Shown: positions 33,190 through 40,724, counted from the stretch's first letter. The stretch is 40,724 nucleotides of DNA from Actinomycetes bacterium (GCA_021806045.1 JAJZDI010000024.1:1-40724), one strand, 5' to 3'. Notes: generated from the letters alone by a model not told the origin. A program made the numbers and translations.

Positions 33190-34008
33190 TCAGTGCGGGC
33201 GAGCGGCCGGGTGCCTGCGGGCCAGCAGCGGCATGAGCAGGGTGCGAGGGGTCAGGTGCGCGGCGACCGCCGTCGCCCGGTTGGCGGCCCCGGGGATCAC
33301 CACGGCCCGGCCGGCCACCAGGCCCTCGACGGCCGCCGACGCCACGGTCTGGGCTGGCACCCACATGATCGAGGGCAGTGCCCGGGTCGCGGCTGCGCGG
33401 TCCATGCCCGAGGTGTCGATGAACTCGGTGTCGACCGGCCCTGGGCACAGGGCCGTGACCGTCACGCCCGAGCCCGCGAGCTCCGCCCGCAGCGCATGGG
33501 TGTACGAGAGGACGAAGGCCTTCGACGCGGCGTAGCCGGCCTGTCCCGGCATGGGCTGAAAGGCCGCGGTGGAGGCGACGTTCAGTACGGCGCCCCGATG
33601 GCGCTCGACCATGCCCGGCACGAACATGCTGCAGAGGTCGCTCACCGCCTCGACGTTGGTGCGGACCATCGCCACCTCCCGGCGGTGGTCGCTGGCGGCG
33701 ACCGGGCCGACGGTCGAGAACCCGGCGTTGTTCACGAGGACATCGACGGTCAGGCCCCGCTCGGCCAGCTGGTCGGGGAGGGCGGCCCGGGCGTCGGCGT
33801 CGGTCAGGTCGAGGGCGATGACCTCGGTGCGGACCAGTGAGGACTCGGCGATGTCCGCAGCCAGTTCCTCCAGGCGCTCACGCCGCCTCGCCACCAGGGT
33901 GATGCCGTGGCCCCGCCCGGCAAGCTCCCGGGCGAGCTCGACGCCGATCCCCGAAGAGGCGCCGGTGACGAGACAGGTGCGGTCGTGCGCTGGGGCGGGA
34001 AGGGTCAT
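33190..34008 (-). CDS. short-chain dehydrogenase/reductase, membrane-lipid-type SDR
   Basis: 272 residues. Cofactor motif LVTGASSGIG, then VARRRERLEELAADI where the Arg cluster favours NADP(H), LVNNAGFSTVGPV, the catalytic Ser in NVASTAAFQPMPG, YAASKAF (Tyr-x3-Lys) and TALCPGPVDTEF. This is the DltE/YqjQ-like classical SDR group often encoded near lipid genes. The last 60 residues are extended, with PRTLLMPLLARRH resembling an amphipathic or membrane-proximal helix. The ATG at 34008 gives a typical MTLPAPAHDRTCLVTG start. It is last in a run with the SRPBCC and MMPL genes (38-base gap), so a role in modifying or handling the exported lipid is possible. Confidence 0.88.
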   Translation of the reverse strand: MTLPAPAHDRTCLVTGASSGIGVELARELAGRGHGITLVARRRERLEELAADIAESSLVRTEVIALDLTDADARAALPDQLAERGLTVDVLVNNAGFSTVGPVAASDHRREVAMVRTNVEAVSDLCSMFVPGMVERHRGAVLNVASTAAFQPMPGQAGYAASKAFVLSYTHALRAELAGSGVTVTALCPGPVDTEFIDTSGMDRAAATRALPSIMWVPAQTVASAAVEGLVAGRAVVIPGAANRATAVAAHLTPRTLLMPLLARRHPAARPH

Positions 34009-34046
34009 GGCTCGATCGTAGGCCGCAGAGCGTGCCGGTGGTCCCG

Positions 34047-34529
34047 CTACCGCGTCGCCGGCGACTCGGCGGCGGTACGTACCCGCTCGAGGGTGGTGGA
34101 GATCCCGGCACGGTTGTGCGCCAGCGTGTCGGACACCCCTCGTGTAGGCCGGCTCAGTGCTCCGAACACAGCGTTGCGCCGGTCGGTGAACGAACCGGTG
34201 ACCCGGGTCGTGCCGTTCCCTGCGTCCTCCACCCGGTAGCCCCAGTCGGCGACGGCGAGACCGAGGAAGTCGACGTGCCAGGCGACCTCGGTCCCCACCT
34301 GGTAGGCGATCACCGTCCCGGTGGTTGTCCACTGCCGCCAGCCCTTCGTGTTGTGCCCGCGGAAGCGGGCACCGAGCGCCGGGCCCGAGGCGCCCCCGAT
34401 CCACGTGACGCGGTCGCATTCGGGCGACCACTCCGCCATACGGGATGGGTCGCCGATGAGATCCCAGACCCGCCCGGTGGGCGCAGCGATGTCGATGGTG
34501 ACCTCGACGTCAGGCGTGGTGCCGCTCAT
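34047..34529 (-). CDS. SRPBCC (polyketide cyclase/START-like) family protein
   Basis: 160 residues with a helix-grip ligand-binding fold. The N-terminal strand VEVTIDIAAPTGRVWDLIGD and the following SRMAEWSPECDRVTWIGG are classic for the SRPBCC group, and a long C-terminal helix (NRAGISTTLERVRTAAE) closes the pocket. Such proteins bind hydrophobic ligands; no catalytic residues can be named. The ATG overlaps the stop codon of the MMPL exporter gene (ATGA), a sign of tight coupling, so it may bind the lipid handled by that exporter. Confidence 0.88.
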   Translation of the reverse strand: MSGTTPDVEVTIDIAAPTGRVWDLIGDPSRMAEWSPECDRVTWIGGASGPALGARFRGHNTKGWRQWTTTGTVIAYQVGTEVAWHVDFLGLAVADWGYRVEDAGNGTTRVTGSFTDRRNAVFGALSRPTRGVSDTLAHNRAGISTTLERVRTAAESPATR

Positions 34530-37500
34530 GCCGGGCTGACCGGGCTGGATGGTCCGTCTGGTCCGTCTGGGCCGTCTGGGCGGGGTCCGGCGTCCGGGGG
34601 GGTGTGCAGGTGATCGGGTTGCCCGGTCGCCTGGTGCGTCGGGGACGTCATGGAGGAGCGCCCGCGCTGCCCGGCCCGCTGTGGCGGTGGGCTGACCTGT
34701 TGGGGTGCCGGCGCCCGGAGGGGCTGTGGAGCCACCCGGGGGGCATCGGCCGTGGGTTGCGGTGCTGCCTGCGGGGTCGGTTGGGCTGCCTGTGCCGGTT
34801 GGGCTGCCTGTGCCGGTTGAGCCGGTTGGGCTGCCTGTGCCGGTTGGGCCGGTTGAGCTGCCTGTGCCGGTTGAGCCGGTTGGGCTGCCGCGGGTGCAGT
34901 CGCCTGAACCTGTGGGTACGCCTGGGCGTGGGCCTGGGCGTACGCAGCCGGAGCAGGTTGGTGCATGGCTGTCGACGGACTGCTCGCGTAGGCACCGCCG
35001 GTCCAGTGGATGGTCGCGTAGTGGGTCGCGAACGCCCGAGCATCGGATGGTGCGTACCCCTGCTGGAGGTAGTACGCCTCATACCGTCCGTGGAGCTCGA
35101 TCCAGGACCCGGGTGGTGCCGCCGCGCCCTGGGCGTAGGTCCCGTTCGTGGCGGGAGCGGGTGACGATGCGACGGTGGCCGGTGATGCGCTGGCCTGTGG
35201 GTTGATGTTCATGCCCTGCATGGGCGTGGCCGCCTGCGGCTGTGCCGCTCCAACCACTTCTGTCGCGGCCGACCCTGCCGTCCCGGCCGTCTGATAGGTC
35301 CCGGCCGTCTGATAGGTCCCGGCCGTCTGATCGGTCGGCATCGTCGGCGGCGCCTCCGCATGCGGGGCGGCCGTGACCGCGGATCCGACCGTCACGCCCG
35401 ACGACGGTTCGGAGCCGTTGCCGATCTGCTGGGCTGCTCCGTCGGGGTGATCGTCACCCGGAGGCGGAGGCACATCGTTGAACCGGCCATGGTCGTCGTC
35501 CCGGCGGATGAGCCCACGTGAGACCCACTGCCGGCCGTCGGCGTCCGCCCAGATGAGGATCGGCGGCAGGATCACCAGCGCGCACAAGAGCGCCACGGCG
35601 ACGTTCAGACCCACGATGATGCCGAAGCCCCGGAGCAGCGGCCACGACGATGTGGCCAGGACGGCGACGCCGGCCACGGCGGTGAGCCCCGAGACCATGA
35701 ACGCCCGCCCGGTCCTTGACGCCGTCACGGCCATGGCGCCCGTCGGGCCGATACCCCGTGACCGCTCCTCCACGAATCGCAACAGGATCAGCGATGTGAA
35801 CTCCGTACAGACGGCCACCACCAGCGGTCCCGACACCGCGGTCATCGGGCTCAACTGCACGTTGAGCGCGTAGGCCAGGATCGACACGGCTCCCACGGCG
35901 ACCATCACCGGGATCAACGACAGCAGCGACCTGATCAGGCTCCGCAGCCGGACCATGAGGAAGAGGCCGACCAGGATGAGGGCCAGGTAGGTCAGCAGGC
36001 TGCGCGACGCGTTCAGGTTGTCGATGAGCCCGACGCCGACGACGGCGATACCTCCCGGCGTGACCGTGATCCCGGGCGGGGCATGGACGCCGTTCTGGAT
36101 GTGGTCGACGACCGGCTTCAGCTGACCGAGCACCGCTGTCTTCGACCGGAAGAAGATGCTGAGGTAGCGACCTCCGTCGGTCGAGCCCGAACGTTGAATG
36201 TCGACCGGCGCGACGGCGTTGACCGCTTTCACCTGTGCTCCGGTGGGGGGAACGACGGATGCGCCGGGAACCTGGATGAACTCGGAGACCAGGTTGACGA
36301 TGCCGGCCGGTTGGAAGAGCGCATTCGGGTACTTGTGGACCAGCTGGTCGGAAAGCGTCGTCACGTAGGCGACGGTGCTGTCGCTCCACGGCTTGTCCGT
36401 CTGCACCAGGGTCCCGAGGGCATTGTCGGAGCCACTCCCGGCCTTGAGCTGGTTGATGTCCTGGACCGTCTGGTTGTGGGGGTCGATCCACTGGAGCGGG
36501 TCCGTCTGGAGCTTGAGGCTGCCCTCCATCGAGAGGCCGAGGAGCAGTACGCCGATGGAGACGATGGCGAACGGAACGGCGGCCTTCGCCGGCACGCTCC
36601 CCAGCCACACCACGAGGCGGCTGAGGCGGCCCTTCGAGAAGTCCTTGCCGCGGGTCGGCGACTTGTACTCGCGGATGCCGAGGATGGACAACGGCAGGAT
36701 GATGCTGCAGATGCAGACGGCGATGATGCCGACGACCAGCAGCCATCCGAACTGTCGGATCATCGGGACCTTCGCGAAGGTCAGTGCCAAGAAGGCGAAG
36801 ACGGCGTCGAAGGTGACCACGAGCAGTGCCGGGCCGAGGCCGCGTGCCGTGGCCTGCATGGGGTGCGCTGACCGGTCGAGGACCACCTCCTCCTCCACCC
36901 GCGAGTGGAGCTGGATGGCGTAGTCCATGCCTATGCCGAGGAGGACGGGCAGCCCAGCGATGCTCCCGAGGGTCAGGGGGATCCCGAAATAGCCGGCGAT
37001 GCCGAACGCCCACACCAACCCGATGGCGACCACGAAGAAGGGGAGAAGGCGCCACCGCACGTTGAAGAGGAGGATGAGGATCACGACCATGATCACCGCC
37101 GCCAGCGCGCCGAGGGTGAGCATTCCCCCCTTCAGGTAGTCGTTGATCGTGCGGAGGAGCGCGGGCACGCCCGTCACCAGGGGCTTGCCCCCCACCACGT
37201 TCTGGAAGTGGCTGTGGGCGAAGATCTGTTCCACGGCGCCGGCCGCCACCGACTCCTGCTCGATGCTGAGCCCGCCCTTGACGAACGCGATGAGCACCGC
37301 ATGCTGGTCGTTGGGCAGGAACGTCGCCGAGGCCACCCGGACCTTGCCACTGGGGTCATGGAGGAGGAAGTGGGCCCACGCCGGGTTGGTGAGCACCTGC
37401 TGGGACGGGGGGATCTTGGACTCACCCTTCAGCAGCGCGGTGATGTCGGCCAGTCGGAGCGCCCTCCCCTGCGGCGACGGGTCCCGCTGCTCGGCACTGA

Positions 37501-37918
37501 GGAGAAGCTGACCGGCAAGGCTGTTGGCCGGATTACCACTTGACGACGACGACAGACTCTGGGAGAGCTCGGCCGCGTCGAGCGGGCTGACGATGCTGAA
37601 GATCGAGGGGTTCGCGGTCAACTCGGCCTGGACACGCCTGAATTCGGCGATGTTGGCCGCGGTGAACAGGTTGTCGATGGTGGTGCCCGGCTTCATCGTG
37701 AACATCACCGCGATCGGGTCGCCGCCGAAGAGCGACTCGTAGTGCTGGTTCTCGATCTGGGCCTTGTCGTTGCCGTTCAGGTAGCTGTTGTTGGTCGTCA
37801 CGAACTGCAGCTGCGTGATGCCGAGCCCCAGCAACAAGGTCAACGCCAGTCCGATCACGGAGACCGATCCGGCGCGCTTGCCAAGATTGAGGCCCAGCCA
37901 CGACCACGCCTTCCGCAT
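34526..37918 (-). CDS. RND/MMPL-family exporter with a long repetitive C-terminal tail
   Basis: 1130 residues. Residues 1 to about 810 form an RND transporter with two repeats of one leading helix, an extracytoplasmic domain and five or more helices. The first cassette contains LGSIAGLPVLLGIGMDYAIQ and HSRVEEEV, where the GIGMDYAIQ Asp is typical of MMPL/HAE3 transporters; the second contains AVCTEFTSLILLRFVEERSR. These use the proton gradient to move lipids or hydrophobic compounds out of the membrane. From about 812 onwards follows a tail of more than 300 residues rich in Pro, Ala, Gln and Gly, with tandem repeats (TYQTAG, PAQAAQ, DGP) and one ordered-looking island, RYEAYYLQQGYAPSDARAFA and HYATIHWTGG, at about 940-985. 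The ATG at 37918 is preceded by AGAAGGGGGAAGGGG. Gene context: SRPBCC and SDR genes follow in the same operon. Confidence 0.9.
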   Translation of the reverse strand: MRKAWSWLGLNLGKRAGSVSVIGLALTLLLGLGITQLQFVTTNNSYLNGNDKAQIENQHYESLFGGDPIAVMFTMKPGTTIDNLFTAANIAEFRRVQAELTANPSIFSIVSPLDAAELSQSLSSSSSGNPANSLAGQLLLSAEQRDPSPQGRALRLADITALLKGESKIPPSQQVLTNPAWAHFLLHDPSGKVRVASATFLPNDQHAVLIAFVKGGLSIEQESVAAGAVEQIFAHSHFQNVVGGKPLVTGVPALLRTINDYLKGGMLTLGALAAVIMVVILILLFNVRWRLLPFFVVAIGLVWAFGIAGYFGIPLTLGSIAGLPVLLGIGMDYAIQLHSRVEEEVVLDRSAHPMQATARGLGPALLVVTFDAVFAFLALTFAKVPMIRQFGWLLVVGIIAVCICSIILPLSILGIREYKSPTRGKDFSKGRLSRLVVWLGSVPAKAAVPFAIVSIGVLLLGLSMEGSLKLQTDPLQWIDPHNQTVQDINQLKAGSGSDNALGTLVQTDKPWSDSTVAYVTTLSDQLVHKYPNALFQPAGIVNLVSEFIQVPGASVVPPTGAQVKAVNAVAPVDIQRSGSTDGGRYLSIFFRSKTAVLGQLKPVVDHIQNGVHAPPGITVTPGGIAVVGVGLIDNLNASRSLLTYLALILVGLFLMVRLRSLIRSLLSLIPVMVAVGAVSILAYALNVQLSPMTAVSGPLVVAVCTEFTSLILLRFVEERSRGIGPTGAMAVTASRTGRAFMVSGLTAVAGVAVLATSSWPLLRGFGIIVGLNVAVALLCALVILPPILIWADADGRQWVSRGLIRRDDDHGRFNDVPPPPGDDHPDGAAQQIGNGSEPSSGVTVGSAVTAAPHAEAPPTMPTDQTAGTYQTAGTYQTAGTAGSAATEVVGAAQPQAATPMQGMNINPQASASPATVASSPAPATNGTYAQGAAAPPGSWIELHGRYEAYYLQQGYAPSDARAFATHYATIHWTGGAYASSPSTAMHQPAPAAYAQAHAQAYPQVQATAPAAAQPAQPAQAAQPAQPAQAAQPAQPAQAAQPAQAAQPTPQAAPQPTADAPRVAPQPLRAPAPQQVSPPPQRAGQRGRSSMTSPTHQATGQPDHLHTPPDAGPRPDGPDGPDGPSSPVSPA
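34551..34577. repeat. 9-bp in-frame tandem repeat at the MMPL C-terminus
   Basis: Three copies of GGTCCGTCT (one with a GG start), encoding the Asp-Gly-Pro repeat just before the end of the exporter. Confidence 0.85.
34778..34890. repeat. Ala/Gln/Pro-coding repeat tract in the MMPL tail
   Basis: A mixed array built from GCCGGTTGGGCTGCCTGT-type units in 15- and 24-base arrangements, all in frame, coding for PAQAAQ/PAQPAQ peptides in the exporter tail. Confidence 0.88.
35282..35335. repeat. 18-bp in-frame tandem repeat in the MMPL tail
   Basis: Three copies of CCCGGCCGTCTGATAGGT, the third with one change, encoding TYQTAG units near the start of the exporter tail. Confidence 0.92.
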
Positions 37919-38254
37919 CCCCTTCCCCCTTCTGCTCCTGCCTGTGCAATCCGCTCCGGACCGGCCCCGCGGGCCGGCGCAACCGCCGCTGGCTCAGCGC
38001 GCCTTCAGCCCAGCCCGGTCAGCAGGGCCGGGGTCCAACGTGCCATGTGCCAGTGTCGCCCTCAGTGCACTGCTTCCTCGATGCGCTGAAGGTCGGGCCT
38101 CGACCGCCGTACGATCTGCGGTCTACGCCGGGTGGAACCGTAGTCGGTCTGGTGACCCGCTGGTAACTCCGCTCCGGCACGTGGCGGCGTGACCCGTCCC
38201 GGTGGCCGGAGGCGCGCCCTGGATACACTGCTCTTCAACCCGACCGAGGTGTGC
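37919..38254. other. divergent intergenic region between the MMPL operon and the SnoaL-like gene
   Basis: 336 bases without a supported gene; short open frames here lack starts with ribosome binding sites. It must hold both promoters. A GGATACACTGC segment at 38220-38230 contains TACACT, a good -10 hexamer for the rightward gene, about 25 bases ahead of its start. A small GC hairpin (CCGGCCCC/GGCCGG around 37959-37976) is of unknown meaning. I see no recognisable operator or RNA element. Confidence 0.45.
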
Positions 38255-38734
38255 ATGCCGGCATCCCGCCACGACGATCTCGAAGCGATCCGCGCTCTCA
38301 AGGCGGCCTACTTCCGCCTCCTCGACACCAAGGAGTTCGCTCTGCTCGGGGACGTGCTGACGGATGACGTGACCACGTCCTACGAAGGCGGGCGCCACAC
38401 CTTTGACGGCCGCAGCGAGGTCATCGGGTTCCTGGAGCGGTCGCTCGGTGACCCGGGGATCGTCCACTCCCACACGGCCCACCACCCGGAGATCACACTG
38501 GCGTCGGATGATGAGGCCACCGGCATCTGGTACCTGGAGGACCGGGTCATCGTGCCGGCAGCCGACTTCATGCTGACCGGCACCGCGCTCTACGAGGACG
38601 TCTACGTCCGCACACCCGCCGGCTGGCGGATCAGGCACACCGGCTACCGGAGGATCTACGAGGAGCGGCGCCGGCACTCGACGGGCGAACTGCTCTCGTT
38701 CACCTCCCGGTTCGAGGAGGGGCCGGGCTCCTGA
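38255..38734 (+). CDS. SnoaL-like (NTF2-fold) protein
   Basis: 159 residues, SnoaL_4/NTF2-like. The N-terminal helix ASRHDDLEAIRALKAAYFRL leads into DTKEFALLGDVLTDDVTTSY, where the conserved Asp pair is typical, then FDGRSEVIGFLERSL, TAHHPEITLASDDEATGIWY and a C-terminal VYVRTPAGWRIRHTGYRRIY. Such proteins are small cone-shaped enzymes or binding proteins, many acting on steroids or polyketides (limonene epoxide hydrolase, steroid isomerase relatives); no specific reaction can be assigned. The ATG at 38255 has GAGGT close upstream; an in-frame ATG 22 codons earlier is less likely. Confidence 0.88.
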   Translation: MPASRHDDLEAIRALKAAYFRLLDTKEFALLGDVLTDDVTTSYEGGRHTFDGRSEVIGFLERSLGDPGIVHSHTAHHPEITLASDDEATGIWYLEDRVIVPAADFMLTGTALYEDVYVRTPAGWRIRHTGYRRIYEERRRHSTGELLSFTSRFEEGPGS

Positions 38735-38783
38735 CGCCGGCGGTGGCACGGGCGCTCACGCCGGCTCGCCCGCCGACGCTGGC

Positions 38784-38855
38784 ACCGGCTCCCGATGCCG
38801 GAGGGAAGCTGGCTCCTGATACCGGAGTGAAGCTGGCTCCTGATACCGGAGTGAG
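38784..38855. repeat. 24-bp tandem repeat between genes
   Basis: Three units of GCTGGCTCCTGATACCGGAGTGAA, the first degenerate and the last two nearly identical, in the 252-base gap between the SnoaL-like gene and the first double-hotdog gene. Each unit contains an inverted repeat (GGCTCCTGATACCGGAG, arms CTCC/GGAG), so the RNA could form a series of small hairpins. Confidence 0.85.
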
Positions 38856-38986
38856 GCCGACCCGTTCGGTCGCAGCTGCGCCGGTTGGCCCGAGGCAGGC
38901 GCGATCGGAGATCATGTCGGGGAGCGGAAGCCGGCATCGGTCGACCGAGCCGGACGGGACACCGCATCGTCCTCGGAGGGGATGGC

Positions 38987-39973
38987 ATGTCATCAGCGTT
39001 GGGCCGCGCGCCGGCTCCGGATCCACAGCGGGGCGGGTGGGGAAGCCCCGACTACCCGCCTCAAGACCACTTCCTGCGGGACCTCGGTGTGACGGTGGAG
39101 CTCCACCCTGACGGAACGGCTCGTGGTGCCATCCCGATCGGTCCGGACGTCCTTCTTGAAGACGGTCATCCGCGGGCGGGGATCGTCGGCGTGCTGGTCG
39201 ACTCCGTCGCGGGCGCGGTCGCTGTGATGAGCGCCCGTCCGGAACGGGTGGCGACGGCCGACATGGCGATGCACCTCCTCCGTCCCGTCCGTTACGGGCT
39301 CGGTTCCGTGCTCACGGTGGAGGCGACCGTCACCCGGCGCGGCCGGACGACGGTGGTCATCGAGGCGACGGTGAGCGACGGTCCGGAGGCAGGTCCGGTC
39401 GACGGTCCGGAGGCAGGTCCGGTCGACGGTCCGGAGGCAGGTCCGGTCGGATGGGCCACCCTGACCTTCGCTCTGCTGCCGACGAGGGAACACCAGCTCA
39501 CACCCGGCGGGCAGCTCCGCCTGGACGAGGTGGTGAGGACCGAGTTCGGAGCCGGCAGCGATCGGCGCTCGGTGCTGGAGCGGATCGGCTTCGCTCCACG
39601 GACCCTCGAGGTCGACGGCGTCGGCGGCGTGGGCGGACGCGTAGCCGTGGTGTCGCCGGGAGACGTGGTGTCGCTCGAGGTCGTCGACTACGTCCGCAAC
39701 ACTTTCGGGGCGGTGCAGGGGGGCATCGTCACCCTCATGGTGGACGAGGCGGCGCGCCGGGCGGTGCCCGGTGCCGCCGTGGTCGATCTCCACCTCGCCT
39801 TCCTGGCGCCGTGCAAGGAGGGCCCGATCGTCGGACGTGCTGACGTCCTCGAGGCGCCCGGGGCAGGTCCTGGCACCGTGCTCGTCGAGCTCCGTGACGT
39901 TGGCGCCGGGGATCGGGTGACCACGATCGCCGATGTGGGCATGGTCCCGACACGGGTTGGAGTGTCGATATGA
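38987..39973 (+). CDS. double-hotdog PaaI-like thioesterase family protein
   Basis: 328 residues with two hotdog domains in one chain. The first (about 25-165) includes LGVTVELHPDGTARGAIPIG, a GIVGVLVDSVAGAVAVMSA helix and HLLRPVRYGLGS; the second (about 180-325) includes YVRNTFGAVQGGIVTLMVDE and HLAFLAPCKEGPIVGRADVL. The second domain has the QGG-x5-DE arrangement of PaaI-type acyl-CoA thioesterases; the first lacks the HGG motif, suggesting a structural or regulatory half. The ATG at 38987 has GGAGGGG nearby upstream. A 24-bp repeat encodes three DGPEAGPV units in a loop of the first domain. The next gene is a paralogue joined by an ATGA overlap. Confidence 0.82.
   Translation: MSSALGRAPAPDPQRGGWGSPDYPPQDHFLRDLGVTVELHPDGTARGAIPIGPDVLLEDGHPRAGIVGVLVDSVAGAVAVMSARPERVATADMAMHLLRPVRYGLGSVLTVEATVTRRGRTTVVIEATVSDGPEAGPVDGPEAGPVDGPEAGPVGWATLTFALLPTREHQLTPGGQLRLDEVVRTEFGAGSDRRSVLERIGFAPRTLEVDGVGGVGGRVAVVSPGDVVSLEVVDYVRNTFGAVQGGIVTLMVDEAARRAVPGAAVVDLHLAFLAPCKEGPIVGRADVLEAPGAGPGTVLVELRDVGAGDRVTTIADVGMVPTRVGVSI
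39377..39448. repeat. 24-bp in-frame tandem repeat in the double-hotdog gene
   Basis: Three perfect copies of an 24-base unit starting GACGGTCCGGAGGCAGGTCC, encoding DGPEAGPV three times within the first hotdog domain. Confidence 0.93.
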
Positions 39974-40724
39974 CCCCGGCCGCTGCAGGCGCCTCGTCCG
40001 GTGGCAGCCGCCCGGCAGTGTTCAGTGACTATTCCGGGCGCGCCGTGAGCGAGTACTTCCGGATGGAGCGGTGGGAGGACCCCGCCCGCCATCGAGAAGC
40101 CGGCGAGAGCGGTTCCGCATCCTCCGGCGATGGCGTCGAGCCGCCCTTCGGCGCCCGGATCCCCATCGACCCTCATGAGCGCGGCCCCGGTGGTGGCATG
40201 CGCGCCGGTGCGCTCATCTCCGTCCTCGACTCGGCTGGCGGCATGATGAGCGGCCTGTCCGTCCTGCCCCGATGGATCGTCACCACGAACCTGATGGTCC
40301 GGCTGGCACGACTCGACCATACCGGACCGTTGCGCGTCGGCGGTCGGGTCCTGCGCAAGGGCCGCACGTCGGTGGTGAGCGGGATGGTGGTCGTCGACGA
40401 GGGCCGTGATGACGTTCCCGTGGCCTCGGCCATCGCCACCATGGCCGTGCTCGAGCCGGCGGAGATGGACCTGAGGTTCGACCGACCCGTCTGGGTCCCT
40501 GCGCCGGCTCCGCCACCCGAGCAGGTGCCGATCGACGACTTCTTCCACATCGAGCCCGGGAGTGGCCCGACGACGAGGCTCGATCTGGTGGAGCATCTCC
40601 GGAATCCCTGGGGCATCCTCCACGGCGGGGCGGTCGCCGTGCTGGCTGACGAGGCGGCCACCCGGGCCACCCGGGCCACCCGGGCCACCCGGGCCACCCG
40701 GGCCACCCGGGCCACCCGGGCCAC
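39970..40724 (+). CDS. double-hotdog PaaI-like protein, truncated by the window end
   Basis: The first 251 codons of a gene that runs off the window. The ATG at 39970 overlaps the preceding stop codon (ATGA), so the two paralogues are coupled. The first hotdog domain (about 30-165) contains IPIDPHERGPGGGMRAGALI, VLDSAGGMMSGLSV and VTTNLMVRLARLD; the second begins at about 185 with IDDFFHIEPGSGP, then LRNPWGILHGGAVAVLADEA, which has the complete HGG motif of thioesterases. Immediately after DEA the sequence enters a 9-bp tandem repeat coding for Ala-Thr-Arg over and over until the window ends; the paralogue upstream has DEAARRAVPG at this point. An acyl-CoA thioesterase or related hotdog enzyme is likely. 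Confidence 0.8.
   Translation, partial: MTPAAAGASSGGSRPAVFSDYSGRAVSEYFRMERWEDPARHREAGESGSASSGDGVEPPFGARIPIDPHERGPGGGMRAGALISVLDSAGGMMSGLSVLPRWIVTTNLMVRLARLDHTGPLRVGGRVLRKGRTSVVSGMVVVDEGRDDVPVASAIATMAVLEPAEMDLRFDRPVWVPAPAPPPEQVPIDDFFHIEPGSGPTTRLDLVEHLRNPWGILHGGAVAVLADEAATRATRATRATRATRATRATRA
40657..40724. repeat. 9-bp in-frame tandem repeat at the window edge
   Basis: At least 7.5 perfect copies of GCCACCCGG, each coding Ala-Thr-Arg, reaching the last base of the window. It falls inside the helix that follows the HGG motif of the second hotdog domain. Confidence 0.97.

Noticed and set aside
37919-38254. Riboswitch or structured RNA in the divergent gap
   Set aside because: Only one short GC hairpin is visible; no conserved riboswitch core could be recognised.

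Overview
The window reads as one contiguous stretch of a very GC-rich actinobacterial chromosome. I favour the Acidimicrobiia or a relative, but no rRNA or marker gene is present to prove it. The signs are near-universal G/C third positions, many GTG starts, operons joined by GTGA/ATGA overlaps, an Ltp2/ChsH/FadD17 steroid side-chain set, a cydABDC cluster and an Xfp/AckA pair. I see no rRNA, tRNA, insertion sequence, phage gene or CRISPR array.

Layout. (1) 290-7874, minus strand: seven tightly coupled genes, in transcription order GNAT acetyltransferase, MFS transporter, polar-amino-acid-type ABC binding protein, permease and ATPase, a carboxynorspermidine-decarboxylase-like PLP enzyme, and a DUF3326 protein. 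I recognise no described pathway with this gene set; it is the best candidate here for an undescribed system. (2) 8008-12511: a FadD17-type steroid acyl-CoA synthetase diverges from a four-gene operon for removal of the steroid C17 propionyl side chain, in which ChsH2 is split into separate MaoC and DUF35 genes, followed by ChsH1 and Ltp2. (3) 12572-19146: a GGDEF diguanylate cyclase, a zinc alcohol dehydrogenase, a zinc-ribbon thioredoxin, a two-headed glycosyltransferase and a crotonase. (4) 19186-25318: a GH13 alpha-glucosidase, an SDR, and acetate kinase plus phosphoketolase, which together give a route from sugar phosphates to acetate and ATP. (5) 25453-26469: a CsoR/CstR-type operator in front of a thioredoxin and a DUF302 protein, a likely thiol, persulfide or copper stress unit. 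(6) 26660-32963: the cytochrome bd oxidase operon cydABDC, with a DosR/DevR-like inverted repeat upstream. (7) 33190-37918: a large RND/MMPL exporter with a long repetitive tail, an SRPBCC protein and an SDR. (8) 38255-40724: a SnoaL-like protein and two tandem double-hotdog (PaaI-like) proteins, the second running off the window inside a 9-bp repeat tract.

Two themes connect the regions. Several units fit energy and redox balance under low oxygen (cytochrome bd, phosphoketolase/acetate kinase, thiol stress genes). Short in-frame tandem repeats also occur at an unusual density in linkers and tails of otherwise ordinary proteins.
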